Below are positions 26,970 through 37,500 of a stretch of DNA of 40,032 nucleotides, piece after piece (position 1 is the stretch's first letter; every line of letters starts with the position of its first letter). This DNA comes from Flavobacteriales bacterium (GTDB taxonomy: Bacteria; Bacteroidota; Bacteroidia; Flavobacteriales_D; Parvicellaceae). Both the position numbers and the translations under genes were made by a program. The notes under the pieces were generated by a model. The model was not told the origin of the DNA. It did no database searches and saw nothing but the letters and a program-made list of their open reading frames with translations. The stretch lies in contig JACJZN010000012.1 of assembly GCA_020635565.1 (NCBI GenBank), positions 1-40,032 of the forward strand. The letters run 5' to 3'.

Positions 26970-27473
26970 TTGAGATCGATCATCATTCAAAAGCTAAAGT
27001 TCAGGTTCGAAAAACTAGACCTTTCGGAGTGGGTGATTCTCCTCTTATTATTGGCTTCTGTTTTAGCATTTAAGTTCATTGATGATTTTAAACGTTATGA
27101 TGTCTATGTTTTTATCATAACCTTGATTATACCACTTTCTAGTTTCGGCAACAACTTATCTAACCTTCCTTTTTTAGCGGCATGGTTGGCGTTGATTTGT
27201 ATTAAGATCTTTTACTTTTTTCAAGATTATTATAGTCTAGCGGTCATGACTACTATGGCTTATTTGTTCATGAAGATCATCTTCGTTCTTTACTTTAAGC
27301 GTGACATCGTGATGGGTTCATTTATGAATCGCGGAGGCTTAAACCGCCCGAACTATTTTGTAGGGACATCAAAATCAGATGGTTCTTCAGGGGATCAAAG
27401 AGATATGAAATTTCAGATCATGATGATATTTGTCGTATTATTCATGCTATATTTCCTAAAGTTTCTCTTCTAG
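26970..27473 (+). CDS. Integral membrane protein of unknown function
   Basis: A 167-aa protein with about five hydrophobic helices (WVILLLLLASVLAFKFID, VYVFIITLIIPLSSFG, LPFLAAWLALICIKIFYFF, LAVMTTMAYLFMKIIFVLYF, IMMIFVVLFMLYFLKFLF). A hydrophilic loop before the last helix carries GTSKSDGSSGDQRD. No family recognised. The start shown is TTG at 26970; no nearby in-frame ATG precedes the first helix. Confidence 0.6.
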   Translation: MRSIIIQKLKFRFEKLDLSEWVILLLLLASVLAFKFIDDFKRYDVYVFIITLIIPLSSFGNNLSNLPFLAAWLALICIKIFYFFQDYYSLAVMTTMAYLFMKIIFVLYFKRDIVMGSFMNRGGLNRPNYFVGTSKSDGSSGDQRDMKFQIMMIFVVLFMLYFLKFLF

Positions 27474-27623
27474 ACAGATCGTTATAATTATCAGCCAAAA
27501 AACACTTTGATCTAAGATAAAGCATCATTGGTGTAATTTGCATTTTTGTTCATGCGATAGTCTACCTACTGAATTGTAAATTGCATACATTCGCTACAGA
27601 AATTAAATGACAGAAAGCGTAAA

Positions 27624-28733
27624 ATGAAATTATTTGGAAATCTATTGTTAGTAGCTGCCACAGCGGTATTTGGTCAGTTGGGATATTCACAGGAAGATGA
27701 TGTGAATAGTGTAGATTATAAAGCATACAATGATTTTGACTTCATAGCAGGTGAAAAGACCTTGTACTTTGAGGATTTTACTGGTGGTTTGAATAAATGG
27801 AAGGTGATAGAGTTTGATGCTACTGAAGAAGTGATGCCTCCTGGGATCAATAATAAACCAGATCAAACGCATCAGTGGTTCAAAGCACCAAGAAGAGGTG
27901 TTTTCTATCCTACTAATTTAGCAGCGCTTCCAGAGGAGTTTACAATCGAATTCGATTTATGGGCTGATGCTGAAACAATGAGCGAGATGGAAAGTGGATT
28001 GATCTTATCTATCATTGGAGATAAAGTGGTAAAAGAGGAGTACAGCACTGCATTTGATGAGAATCCTCAGGTACAGATAGACATTCACCCTTCGCTAGAG
28101 TTTTTGTATTGTATAGCTACCAAAGAGAATTCAGAAGGCGAAAGGGTATTGGATAGAAAGGAGATTAGAGATGGATGGAAACTAGGTAAAGTACATCACA
28201 TTTCTATTGCTAGGATAGGAACGCAAATTAAGGTTTATATAGATGAAAAGAAGTTCATTGATCTTCCTCAAGGATTGCCACAAAAGGTAAATTATACTTT
28301 AGTACTGGCTACCAACATGTGGGGAGATGGAATGTACCTCACTAATCTGAGAGTGGCTGGAAATCTACCTGCGCCACCAATGAAAATTGATAACGAACAC
28401 AAATTGGTGACCAATGCGATCTATTTTAGTACCAACTCATCGGTGATCAAAGCAGAATCTTGGTCAGCTTTGAAAAGAGCAGCAGAAGCCATTCAGTTGA
28501 GTCAAGGAACAATCACCATAATCGGACATACGGATGCTGATGGTAATGATGACGCCAATCAAAAATTATCTGAAGAACGCGCAGCATCTGTAAAGTCTTT
28601 CTTGATCAAGAATTTTGGGATCGATGCTTCTAGATTATTGACTGCCGGAAAAGGAGAGTCAGAACCTATCGACAAAAATGACACTCCCGAAGGCAAAGCC
28701 AACAATAGGAGAGTAGAGTTTGTTTTGCAGTAG
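27624..28733 (+). CDS. OmpA-family protein with N-terminal laminin-G/concanavalin-like region
   Basis: A 369-aa envelope protein. Signal peptide (KLFGNLLLVAATAVFGQLGYSQ), then a beta-rich domain (about 45-250) whose FTIEFDLWADAE, HISIARIGTQIKVYIDEKKF and TLVLATNMWGDGMYLTNLRV strands resemble a concanavalin-type lectin/glucanase sandwich. The C-terminus (about 265-369) is an OmpA peptidoglycan-binding domain: AIYFSTNSSVIKAESWSAL, IIGHTDADGNDDANQKLSEE, RVEFVLQ. It probably links the outer membrane or a surface sugar to peptidoglycan. The next gene begins 22 bp after its stop, suggesting cotranscription. Confidence 0.85.
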   Translation: MKLFGNLLLVAATAVFGQLGYSQEDDVNSVDYKAYNDFDFIAGEKTLYFEDFTGGLNKWKVIEFDATEEVMPPGINNKPDQTHQWFKAPRRGVFYPTNLAALPEEFTIEFDLWADAETMSEMESGLILSIIGDKVVKEEYSTAFDENPQVQIDIHPSLEFLYCIATKENSEGERVLDRKEIRDGWKLGKVHHISIARIGTQIKVYIDEKKFIDLPQGLPQKVNYTLVLATNMWGDGMYLTNLRVAGNLPAPPMKIDNEHKLVTNAIYFSTNSSVIKAESWSALKRAAEAIQLSQGTITIIGHTDADGNDDANQKLSEERAASVKSFLIKNFGIDASRLLTAGKGESEPIDKNDTPEGKANNRRVEFVLQ

Positions 28734-28755
28734 ATTACCTCAATTTATCATTGAT

Positions 28756-29964
28756 ATGAAACTTTACTTTTGCCTGTTGATCTTTTGTTCACTAATAAAC
28801 CAAAGTTTATTGGCTTGCTCTGGATTTAGGGTAATGAGGAATGGTCACGTTTATGTTTCATTTAATGAAGATTGGTCGGATCCTAATACTAAAATTTGGT
28901 CAGAAAAAGGAACTGATTCTACCTACGCTATTGTGTGGTTAGGCTATGAGTCGATGCCTAGACAAAGTGCAATTAATGAAATGGGGTTGGTTTTTGACGT
29001 ATTTACCGTCCCAGAAAGAGAAGTGGAATTGATAGATGACGAGGATTTTGATGGAGAGAAATTCAAAACTGATCTGATGAGTACGTGCGCTACTGTTCTT
29101 GAAGTTATACAATTCATTAGATCCTATGACATGGCTCAAATAAATGGTGCTCAACTTATGTTCGCAGATCGTACAGGCTCATCTGTAATTGTTGAAGCAG
29201 ATACAATGATATTTCAATTAGATAAAGATTATCAGATCGTCACTAATTTTAATCAATCACAAATAGCAACACAAGCTTCTATAGAATGCAAAAGGTATTT
29301 AACAGCGGACAGCATTCTAAATAAGGATCAAAGAATTGGTATGGAGTATTGCAAGAATATTCTTCAAGAAATAAGTTTTAAGGAATGTTCAGGGACTCAA
29401 TATTCAGTGATCTATGATCTTACAGAAATGAAAATTCATCTTTTTCTATTCCATAATTTTAATGAAATTCATTCTTTGGACGTAAATCAAATATTTAAAG
29501 AAAGGGAAATAGACCAATCCTTGAGTTCTTTGTTTATTCAGAATTCTAATTACCTAGCATACAAAGAAGCATATAATAATGGGGGAAACATTATAAAGGA
29601 ACTTTTAGAATGTAATGACGAACTGGTTTTTGATAAATTATTAAAGGACCTTGGAGTCTATTCAGAGTTATGTATGCTGGATGAAGACCTTTATTTAGTT
29701 GCAAAGGTTAAACTTGATGAAAAACAACACCTATTGCATGATTTAGTGGTTCAGTTTTATTATGACCACGATATTAGAGGATTTGCAGAAATGGATCTGC
29801 TTGCAGCTCAATATTATTTAAGAAAAGACAACTTTGACAAAGCGAGTTATTTTATTAAGTCAGCCATTAATAATAGAGAGATAGGTTGGTATATTTCTGA
29901 GGAAATCACACTTAGCGATTACTTAAAACTTCAGAAGAAAATTGAAAAAAGGAAAAGTAAATAA
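28756..29964 (+). CDS. Secreted Ntn-hydrolase-like protein (choloylglycine/acyltransferase type)
   Basis: 402 aa when started at ATG 28756, giving a proper signal peptide (KLYFCLLIFCSLINQSLLA) directly before Cys21. CSGFRVMRNGHVYVSFNEDW resembles the N-terminal nucleophile Cys and the N-E-D-W motif of the choloylglycine hydrolase/acyl-transferase superfamily, where the Cys becomes residue 1 after cleavage and hydrolyses linear amides. Further family-like features are INEMGLVFDVF and TGSSVIVEAD. The C-terminal third looks like TPR helices (AAQYYLRKDNFDKASYFIKS). The substrate is unknown. An earlier in-frame start at 28720 would spoil the signal peptide. Confidence 0.72.
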   Translation: MKLYFCLLIFCSLINQSLLACSGFRVMRNGHVYVSFNEDWSDPNTKIWSEKGTDSTYAIVWLGYESMPRQSAINEMGLVFDVFTVPEREVELIDDEDFDGEKFKTDLMSTCATVLEVIQFIRSYDMAQINGAQLMFADRTGSSVIVEADTMIFQLDKDYQIVTNFNQSQIATQASIECKRYLTADSILNKDQRIGMEYCKNILQEISFKECSGTQYSVIYDLTEMKIHLFLFHNFNEIHSLDVNQIFKEREIDQSLSSLFIQNSNYLAYKEAYNNGGNIIKELLECNDELVFDKLLKDLGVYSELCMLDEDLYLVAKVKLDEKQHLLHDLVVQFYYDHDIRGFAEMDLLAAQYYLRKDNFDKASYFIKSAINNREIGWYISEEITLSDYLKLQKKIEKRKSK

Positions 29965-30001
29965 AAGGTTACTCAAGGAAAAGATGTTCAATTATTTCCT
30001 C

Positions 30002-30409
30002 CTACAAAGTATAATTGATCGGAATAGTATACCTCACCCTAACTTTTTTTCCCCTTTGTTCTCCCGGTTTCCAATTGGGCATGGCGCTAATTACTCTAAT
30101 AGATTCTTCATCTAGCAATGGATGAGCTCCTTTAAGTATCTCAACTTCTGTTATTTCGCCTGTTTGCGTTACTACGAACTGAACATAAACTTTTCCGGTA
30201 ATGTTCTTCTTAGCAGCCTTTTTAGGATAAATGATACTACTTCCTAAATATTCATACATCTTAGCCATGCCTCCAGGGAATTCTGGCGGAACCTCTACCA
30301 CATCATATATGGCATTGGGATCATTGGGAGATATCACTTTTACAGTGTCATTCTGCGACCAATTGGTGGTAAACAAGAATAGGAGAATTGATAAGAGAAA
30401 TAACCTCAT
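30002..30409 (-). CDS. TonB C-terminal-domain protein, small
   Basis: A 135-aa secreted protein: signal peptide, then YDVVEVPPEFPGG and a TonB_C domain (IIYPKKAAKKNITGKVYVQF ... EILKGAHPLLDEESIRV ... MPNWKPGEQRGKKVRVRYTI). Unlike true TonB it has no N-terminal membrane anchor plus Pro-rich linker, so it is probably a periplasmic relative rather than an energy transducer. It is the last gene of the - strand cluster and closely resembles the TonB_C tails of the proteins at 34015 and 34567. Confidence 0.85.
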   Translation of the reverse strand: MRLFLLSILLFLFTTNWSQNDTVKVISPNDPNAIYDVVEVPPEFPGGMAKMYEYLGSSIIYPKKAAKKNITGKVYVQFVVTQTGEITEVEILKGAHPLLDEESIRVISAMPNWKPGEQRGKKVRVRYTIPINYTL

Positions 30410-30452
30410 GAAATAATGTTAATGTTAGGGTCTTAAAGATAACCTAAATCAA

Positions 30453-31250
30453 TTAATCACCATAGATACTGGTGTCAAAATCCTCATTACTGATCAAGGC
30501 TGTTCTTTTTCCGGCATAGATGAAGATCACTTTTACGGATGGTATCTTGTTCTTGAACAGTGTTTTAGGGTCGAACATTACGCTGCATGCCCCTAAACTG
30601 AAAGCCTTATTCTTGATGATCTGCTTTGATTGCTGCATGAACTGCTTAGATACCTGATCACAAAATTCTAGATAGGTCATCGGTTCGATCTCTTCATGAA
30701 CTTTGGTCGTGTCATTCTTGTACTTCGAATTTCCTTTGTACAATCCCCATTCACTTTCATCACTGGTCACAGCTCCTTTATTGTAGTAGTAACCTCTTAC
30801 TCCCTTCATATTCATCAATTTTATGTTATGCACAGTAGGGTGGATCTGCTTGGCATGAAAGGACTCTTGTTTCGTGAAGTACTTAACTGATTTCTCAACT
30901 TTTATCTGATCCTTTCCATCGTTATCAAAATTACTAGAACTGTTGGTCTTAGTATAGGTTAGCCCTAATTTATAGAGTTGCTGATCAAATACTAATTGTT
31001 GACGATGATATTTCTTTCTGAGTTTGTTGATGCAGAAGAAAAGACAGGCATCCATCAATTCCTGATTTACATTTAAGAAGTCAATTTCATCCTGTAATTC
31101 GCCTATTCCAAAGAATGATTTTGGATCGTAGTTCTTCACATACTCATTCTCAGAAACCTGTAGGGTATCCAGTGTGATCTTGAACTTCTTTGCCTGCGCA
31201 AATTGATCGTTCATGATCAGGATTAAGCATATGAAGATAAATGCTCTCAA
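30453..31250 (-). CDS. Secreted protein, possible CAP/SCP-like domain
   Basis: A 265-aa protein with a signal peptide (RAFIFICLILIMNDQFAQA). The segment LMDACLFFCINKLRKKYHRQ followed by LVFDQQLYKLGLTYTKTN is reminiscent of the first helices of CAP/SCP domains, but the His/Glu signature of the family is not clear, so this is tentative. The start is 2 bp from the stop of the upstream leucine-rich-repeat gene (31253), so the two are coupled in one transcript. Confidence 0.55.
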   Translation of the reverse strand: MRAFIFICLILIMNDQFAQAKKFKITLDTLQVSENEYVKNYDPKSFFGIGELQDEIDFLNVNQELMDACLFFCINKLRKKYHRQQLVFDQQLYKLGLTYTKTNSSSNFDNDGKDQIKVEKSVKYFTKQESFHAKQIHPTVHNIKLMNMKGVRGYYYNKGAVTSDESEWGLYKGNSKYKNDTTKVHEEIEPMTYLEFCDQVSKQFMQQSKQIIKNKAFSLGACSVMFDPKTLFKNKIPSVKVIFIYAGKRTALISNEDFDTSIYGD

Positions 31251-31252
31251 TT

Positions 31253-33769
31253 TTAATACAATAGGGTTTGTATATCAGTCACGCTCAATTTAGAAACATC
31301 CTGAGGTTCTACTGTAATGGTCACAGTCCCTCGTTCTGATTTGTAGCGCTCAAAATCATTCGCCCCGCAAAAGGCAACTTCATTACCTTTGAAAACGATC
31401 AGTGATATTAGGTTCTTCTTATCATAAGTGATGGTCTTTTCAAAGCTCATAGAGCCACAGTCAGTATGATCTAATAAGATGAAATTGCGGTTGGCAAATG
31501 AACTTCCATCAGGTCTTACAAAATTCACAGAAAGGGTCTGAGGTTCATCCATTCTAGGGATCCTGTCGCAATTCCAAATCCCAAAGTTATCAATGATCAC
31601 TTGTCTTGTTACAGCTTCTTTATCAGGATTCTTCTCATACCAGTCTCTCATCACTTCTTCATACGCCTTTAGTTCTTGCTCAAATTGTCCTAATGCCAAC
31701 TCATAGGCATCAATGGTTTTTTGATTTGCCTTTCTGATCTTTTGCAAACTCTTGCCGTACTTTTTCCAAAAGATAGCATTGTTCTTTTGCTCTTTATCAT
31801 AGTTCGATACCACTCTGTTCGCTAATTTCATTGGTAATTGTAGGATAGTGTCACCATGGTCAATGGTTAGGAGATAGCAATCATTTTCCTCATCAATTTC
31901 AAACAAGACTTCATTAGCTATTTTGGTATTGAAATCTTTCTTGGTTTTCTTGTGTCCATAATATTTGTTCAAAAAAGTTCTAGTTGTTCGAGCCAAATTA
32001 TCATCAGTGTACAGAAAGGAGTTTTTCTTAACATCTATGATCTCTGGCAATTTGAGTTTGTATCCACCTGGATCAAAGTGGGTTTGTATCCTATAATAAT
32101 AACCACTTTTATTCTTCACGAGTTTTACTCCGATCTCCTCAGTTTGCAAATAGGGTTTACCATTCACCTTTGGTGATACTGGTTTTCCTGTTTTCCAGTT
32201 GTTGAGTACTACACTTTCTTCTATAGTTGGAGAGGATGGTGTGGTCACGTTATTGAAATTCCAACTTCCAGAAGTCTCATTGAAAGAATAGAAGTTAAAA
32301 TCTCTATCAGCAGAATTGGAAGCAAAATCGATCTTAATTTGTTTGTCGGGTGCAAGAAAAACCTCTTGTCCATCGGCATTGGCTCTAATGTCGAACATCC
32401 CGGCACTCTGAAAATACGTGGAAACGGTTCCGCTATCATATTTCATCGGTATTCCTGATAAGAAAATTTCTAGTGGATCATCATACTGCTGATAGGTGAT
32501 CTCTACTGTACCTTTAACTGGATTTCCTTGAGCGTCTACAAAGGCATCTGCAGGTATGCTGATCAAAGTACCTTCCGCTTCGATCGTATTCTTTACAAGT
32601 GGATTAATCTTCTCAGTAGTTGTAGGCAAAGTGATCTGTGGAAGTGGCGCTTGGATGATCTCAGTACTGTTTGAGCTCATCTCATCATTATTGGCAGCAG
32701 GAATGTTATTACTCTGGATATTACAATTAGGGAAATTAGCTAAGATCTTTTGCCATTCTTCTGCAGAGAATTCATTGCCGTATAATACCAATTGGTTGAG
32801 TTCAGGAAGGTCGCTGGCGGTAATAGGTAAAGAGGTTAAATTATTATTACTTAGATCAAGGATCTTCAATTTGCTTAGTTGCGCCACACTCAAAGGAAGT
32901 TCATCGATAGACTGACTGATCCTAAGTTGTGTTAGATTAGGTGCTTTACTGAGGTCTTCCAATACTTGATCGAAATTGACAGAAGGGCAGTAATCGAAAG
33001 AAACTTCGGTTAGGGTAGTATTGTTACTCAGGGTGCTTGGCAATACAGTAATTCTGCTATTGTCTATTTTCCAAGCTTGTGTTTTGATCGCACCAAATTC
33101 TACTGGTAATGTATCCTGTAAATAACTTACAGAAACCAATTGCAACTTATTCAGTGGTAAAAGGTCCATGCAGATCTCGTTCATGTTAAGGTTCTTCATG
33201 TCTGAGATATCCAGAACTTTTAATTCTTTGCATTTCCACAATCCTTGATCGATGTCTGTAAGGTCATTACCAGACAGATCGAGGTGTTCCAGTTTTTTCA
33301 ACTTTCCGAAATAAAGGGGAACATCTATGATGAAATTATTGCTAAGGTCCAGATGAGCGAGTGTTTTGATCTTACCTATCTCAAAAGGAACATACGCTAG
33401 ATTACATTCAGAGAGATTTAGATCGGTTAACTTACAGTCAGCCAGAACAGTTAGACTTTGTTTTAGATCAATATTCTTATTGTTACTTAGATCTAGTTGT
33501 TTGAGGTGGATCAGATCTTTAAAACCATCTGGAAGGGTAGTGATGAAGTTATCACCTAGACCAAGCTTCTCAACTGATCGGTATGTAAATAACGAACTAG
33601 GGATCTCATCAATGGATTGACTATTTAGAAGTATGGTGGTGGCACTTGAGTTCGTACCTAATTGTGATGTGTTGAAGATAGTAGAACCATTGTTCTCAGA
33701 TTTTGTGGCGGTGCTCAGAGCAATTCCAGAGCCGATCATCAGCATGAGGTACAGGTAAGTAGCTTTCAT
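31253..33769 (-). CDS. Leucine-rich-repeat surface protein with ZU5-like domain
   Basis: An 838-aa secreted protein. After the signal peptide come about 11-12 LRRs (residues 45-345; units such as LKQLDLSNNKNIDL, LAHLDLSNNFIIDVPLYFGK, LKILDLSNNNLTSLP). Next is a domain (about 395-480) reading EGTLISIPADAFVDAQGNPV ... SAGMFDIRANADGQ, which resembles ZU5-type domains of Bacteroidota surface proteins. A helical region rich in Lys and Glu and a C-terminal beta domain follow. No T9SS sorting domain or lipobox is visible. The same DAFVD domain occurs in the neighbouring 1029-aa protein, suggesting a common pathway. Confidence 0.85.
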   Translation of the reverse strand: MKATYLYLMLMIGSGIALSTATKSENNGSTIFNTSQLGTNSSATTILLNSQSIDEIPSSLFTYRSVEKLGLGDNFITTLPDGFKDLIHLKQLDLSNNKNIDLKQSLTVLADCKLTDLNLSECNLAYVPFEIGKIKTLAHLDLSNNFIIDVPLYFGKLKKLEHLDLSGNDLTDIDQGLWKCKELKVLDISDMKNLNMNEICMDLLPLNKLQLVSVSYLQDTLPVEFGAIKTQAWKIDNSRITVLPSTLSNNTTLTEVSFDYCPSVNFDQVLEDLSKAPNLTQLRISQSIDELPLSVAQLSKLKILDLSNNNLTSLPITASDLPELNQLVLYGNEFSAEEWQKILANFPNCNIQSNNIPAANNDEMSSNSTEIIQAPLPQITLPTTTEKINPLVKNTIEAEGTLISIPADAFVDAQGNPVKGTVEITYQQYDDPLEIFLSGIPMKYDSGTVSTYFQSAGMFDIRANADGQEVFLAPDKQIKIDFASNSADRDFNFYSFNETSGSWNFNNVTTPSSPTIEESVVLNNWKTGKPVSPKVNGKPYLQTEEIGVKLVKNKSGYYYRIQTHFDPGGYKLKLPEIIDVKKNSFLYTDDNLARTTRTFLNKYYGHKKTKKDFNTKIANEVLFEIDEENDCYLLTIDHGDTILQLPMKLANRVVSNYDKEQKNNAIFWKKYGKSLQKIRKANQKTIDAYELALGQFEQELKAYEEVMRDWYEKNPDKEAVTRQVIIDNFGIWNCDRIPRMDEPQTLSVNFVRPDGSSFANRNFILLDHTDCGSMSFEKTITYDKKNLISLIVFKGNEVAFCGANDFERYKSERGTVTITVEPQDVSKLSVTDIQTLLY

Positions 33770-34014
33770 AAATTAGGTGTTTTTAAGGTCTCTAAAATAT
33801 AATACAAAATTTGGTCAAGGTTACAAATTGTGTTAAAAGAATCTAAAATTCAGTTAAAACCAAAATATAACGATTCGATTATTTTGATCAAGACTTATGC
33901 TCTCATTCCATTGCTTAGTAGAACAATTTGACCTGTCGAAAAGTTCTAACGATCAGTTTGAAACGACCATTAAATTTAACTCTTTCTGAGGTGAGAGAAT
34001 TTGAATAATAAGAA

Positions 34015-34503
34015 CTACTTCTTCTTCTTTTTCTTCGAATTGGTACCTTCTGTCACATTCATATCAGGACCAATAGTGAAATTGATCGGAAGACGGACAG
34101 TAGAATTAACCGGTTGATCATTCAATTTGGCAGGAATCCATTTTGGCATTAATGCAACGCATCTTACTGCTTCTTTGTCTAAAATAGGATGAGCACTTTT
34201 TTCAACTTCTATCTCAATGATATTACCCAGCGAATCAATGTATAATTTCAGGTAAACTTTACCCTGTATGTTCTTCTCTTGAGCTTCTAAAGGATATTTT
34301 ATTTCTGCGCCAAGGAATTGATACATGGCCATATTACCTCCCGGATAAGATGTAGCTTCATAAATACTGTCTTCAGGATGAAGTGGTCCTTTACTACCAA
34401 ATGCTGGAGCATTCTCAAATTGTTGTTTCAGTGAAGTACTATCTGATTGAGAATAGCTGAATAATGAAATAGAACTGATGAAAAAAAGAAAGGTAAGCCT
34501 CAT
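34015..34503 (-). CDS. TonB C-terminal-domain protein, second copy
   Basis: A 162-aa secreted protein with signal peptide (RLTFLFFISSISLFSYSQS), a spacer, YEATSYPGGNMAMYQFLG, then a TonB_C domain (IKYPLEAQEKNIQGKVYLKL ... EVEKSAHPILDKEAVRCVAL ... MPKWIPAKLNDQPV) and a poly-Lys C-terminus (KKKKKK). It lies 63 bp from the 1029-aa protein, whose C-terminal TonB_C domain it matches closely; probably a duplication. Confidence 0.85.
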   Translation of the reverse strand: MRLTFLFFISSISLFSYSQSDSTSLKQQFENAPAFGSKGPLHPEDSIYEATSYPGGNMAMYQFLGAEIKYPLEAQEKNIQGKVYLKLYIDSLGNIIEIEVEKSAHPILDKEAVRCVALMPKWIPAKLNDQPVNSTVRLPINFTIGPDMNVTEGTNSKKKKKK

Positions 34504-34566
34504 TTGTCATTTGTTTTTGTAAACATAAGCATTGAGGCTTATCTAATCTAATGATCTCATTAAAAA

Positions 34567-37500
34567 TTATTCGAGTTGGAAGTTGAAAGGAAGTGTATAT
34601 AGCACTTTAACTATTTGTCCATTTTGTTTGCCTGGCGTCCAATTAGGCATCATCTTCGCCACTCTTAAAGCTTCTGCATCTAAACTTGGATGAGCACCTT
34701 TAATGACTTCAAAATTTGACAAAGTACCATCTTCGTTCACAACGAAACGGATGTAAACTTTGCCTTGGATATTGGCCATAGCAAGGTCAGATGGGTATTT
34801 TAAATTTTCAGCAAGAAACTTATTCATCGCAGATGATCCGTTCGGAAATTGAGGCATTTCTTCTACAACGTCATATATTTTACTGTCCCACTTTTGTGTT
34901 TCATTTGTTGGTTTCTCTTCAATCCCACAACTATTCACTACACGTTCTAAAGAGGCGATGAACGCTCGTTCTTTTTCCAAAACTTTGTTGATCGCATCCA
35001 TTTTAGTCTGTATAGCATCCATTTCTTGTTTCAGAGCTGCTTTTTGAGCTTTGATCTCTAATTGCTTGCGTATGGCTTCTTCCTGTGCTTTGATCTCGTT
35101 GACCAGTGGAGAAGTAGCTCCATCTAATTGCCGTAGGTTTTCCATCAGCTCTGCAGCGGATACTTCTTTCCATTCCATTTCTATTGATGAACCAGTGTAC
35201 GGGTTATAGTGCTTTTCGGCATATTTCAAGGTCCCATCTTGATCTTTTTTGATCCCAATGGCATAGGTTTTTTCCATTTTAGTTGCAGAAGGTAAGCCTT
35301 GTTTAGGGAATTTAGCTTTAGCTATTATTCCAGTTACAGTGAGAGGGATCACCGTTTTTAAGAGGTTCAAACATTGATAGATCTTAGCACCTTTTTCTTT
35401 GGTATTGATCTGCACGGTTTGTTCTCCGTAAGATAATTCGTGCAGGTAAGCGTCTATGTTCATCCATCCTGCAGTGTACCAAGGAGTAGCATAGGAGTTG
35501 CTAGCGGTGGCTACATTCTTTTTATTCAATCCTAAAGAAGGTGTCGGAATGGTGAAATTAAGACGTTTAGACCCATTTACACTCGATAGGGATAGATTAC
35601 CATTCGGAAGTTTTTTAGTGCTGTTTACACCATAACTTAGTTGGTTATAATCTTTAGCCAATTGATTCATTTGCTGTTGGTACTTAACCAGTTCAGCTTC
35701 TGATTTTTGCTGATAGGCTTTGGCTGCCTGCATCGCTGCTTTTTCATTTTCTTTCTTCTTTTCGTTGTAATAGGCACTCAGTTGGTCTTGGTAGATGTTG
35801 GCATCTTTAACATTGGTCAACTTCTGTGCTGCAAAGGCTTTGAAGAGCTGCTGATCATTACCGGTGAGTAGTTTGGCCGCCATCTCATCTACTTCCCAAA
35901 GGTTTTTACTCAGGTTGTTTACATATAGATCAAAGATCTGCTGGGCTCTAGGCATTTGATGTATGACCTTGATCCTGTCTTCGAATTCTTTTGTCGATAA
36001 GAACGTCTTTCCGAAATTTTCTGTTTTGATGGTCTTCACACTCTGAGGTGAGACGAAGCATTTATTCTCAACCTTAGGATCACTAGAACTGTTTTCTTCC
36101 TCTGTTAAGGCTTCAACAATAAGTCCAGGCGAATTTTTTCTATTTGAATTGATGCCAGATGAAGGATTTAATACTAAAGCAGATTCTATGGTAAAGGTTT
36201 CGTCCTTACCGGCCTTATAAACACAAGAGGAATAATTATCATAACCTGATGCGGTGACGTAAACGATAAAGTCTCCGTCTTCGAGCTTGTTGAAGGTAAA
36301 GTAGCCTTTATTATCTGTGGTGATCATTTGCTTATTGACGAATCCTTTCTGCACGATCTGTATTTTGGCATTCGGAATTCTCTTTCCAAATTGATCTTCT
36401 ACGTGACCGATAAGTGTCGTCTTTCCTCTTAGGTAAGATTTGCCGAATAAGATCTCGAGCCATTCTCTAAAGGTGAGTTTACCATCATTATAAGCGTCTA
36501 CACCTATCATGTTAGCTGAGGGACCTAAAAATTTCATTACTTCATCATAAGTATACAATGAGTCTTCTTCTAGGTTGTCTATTTCTCCTACTTCAGATAA
36601 TTGCTGAGCAAATAAACTGTAATATAAGCTGTCAACCAGTTCCTTGTCGGCAGTTTTATAAGTTTTGAACGGCATTCCTGCAGCTACAGCTTCTTCAAAT
36701 CCATTGGGTAGAAAATTGAGAAGATCAAAATCTACAATGGTCAAGTACTTCTCCAGATCTTTTGGATTCTTCCAATTAATATTTCCTTCTTGATCGATCA
36801 CGCCTTCCCAAGCCTTCATATCTGCCTGATAATCTTCTGTTGGGATCTCAATGTAGATCGGTCGCTCTGGATTGATGTTAACTTTTTCACCATTTACATA
36901 AGGTTGCACATAGATCATCCCACCTGAATGTAGTGCGTTGTTATCATTCATGGTAGTTAGATTATAGGCTATCATGTCTGATATTCTCAATGCTTCCACC
37001 AATTCTAGTGAAACTTCATCCGTGATCAGATCACCATTTTGATCAACAAATGCATCAGTAGGAACAATGATCAGTGTTCCTTCTTTGCCTTCTATGGTCT
37101 TACCTTTTTTTGGATCGATCACTGATATTTGTTTTTCAGGCTCTATCCAAGTTTTTAATCCTCCACAGTGTGTATCTTCTGTATAATTATATGCTTTGGA
37201 TTTAGGTGTTGTGGACTTTTGAAGGACATTAGTGTTCGTATCTGCTATTGATCCTTCATAGTTTATTGAATCCTCAGCCGCTGTTTCTTGTGAATCCGTA
37301 GTGTCTGCATCAGTCGATATCTGATGACTTCCTATCTCTTCAATATCAGCGTTAATGACATCATTGTCATTGCTAAACCAAGAAAAGTAGGAGAGTATCG
37401 CCACTAAGATAACTCCGCCAGTTATCCCAGTCCACTTTGCCCAGTTAAAATTGCCTCCGGTAGCACCATATTTGGCAATGTCAGCTTTTATTGCTTTCCT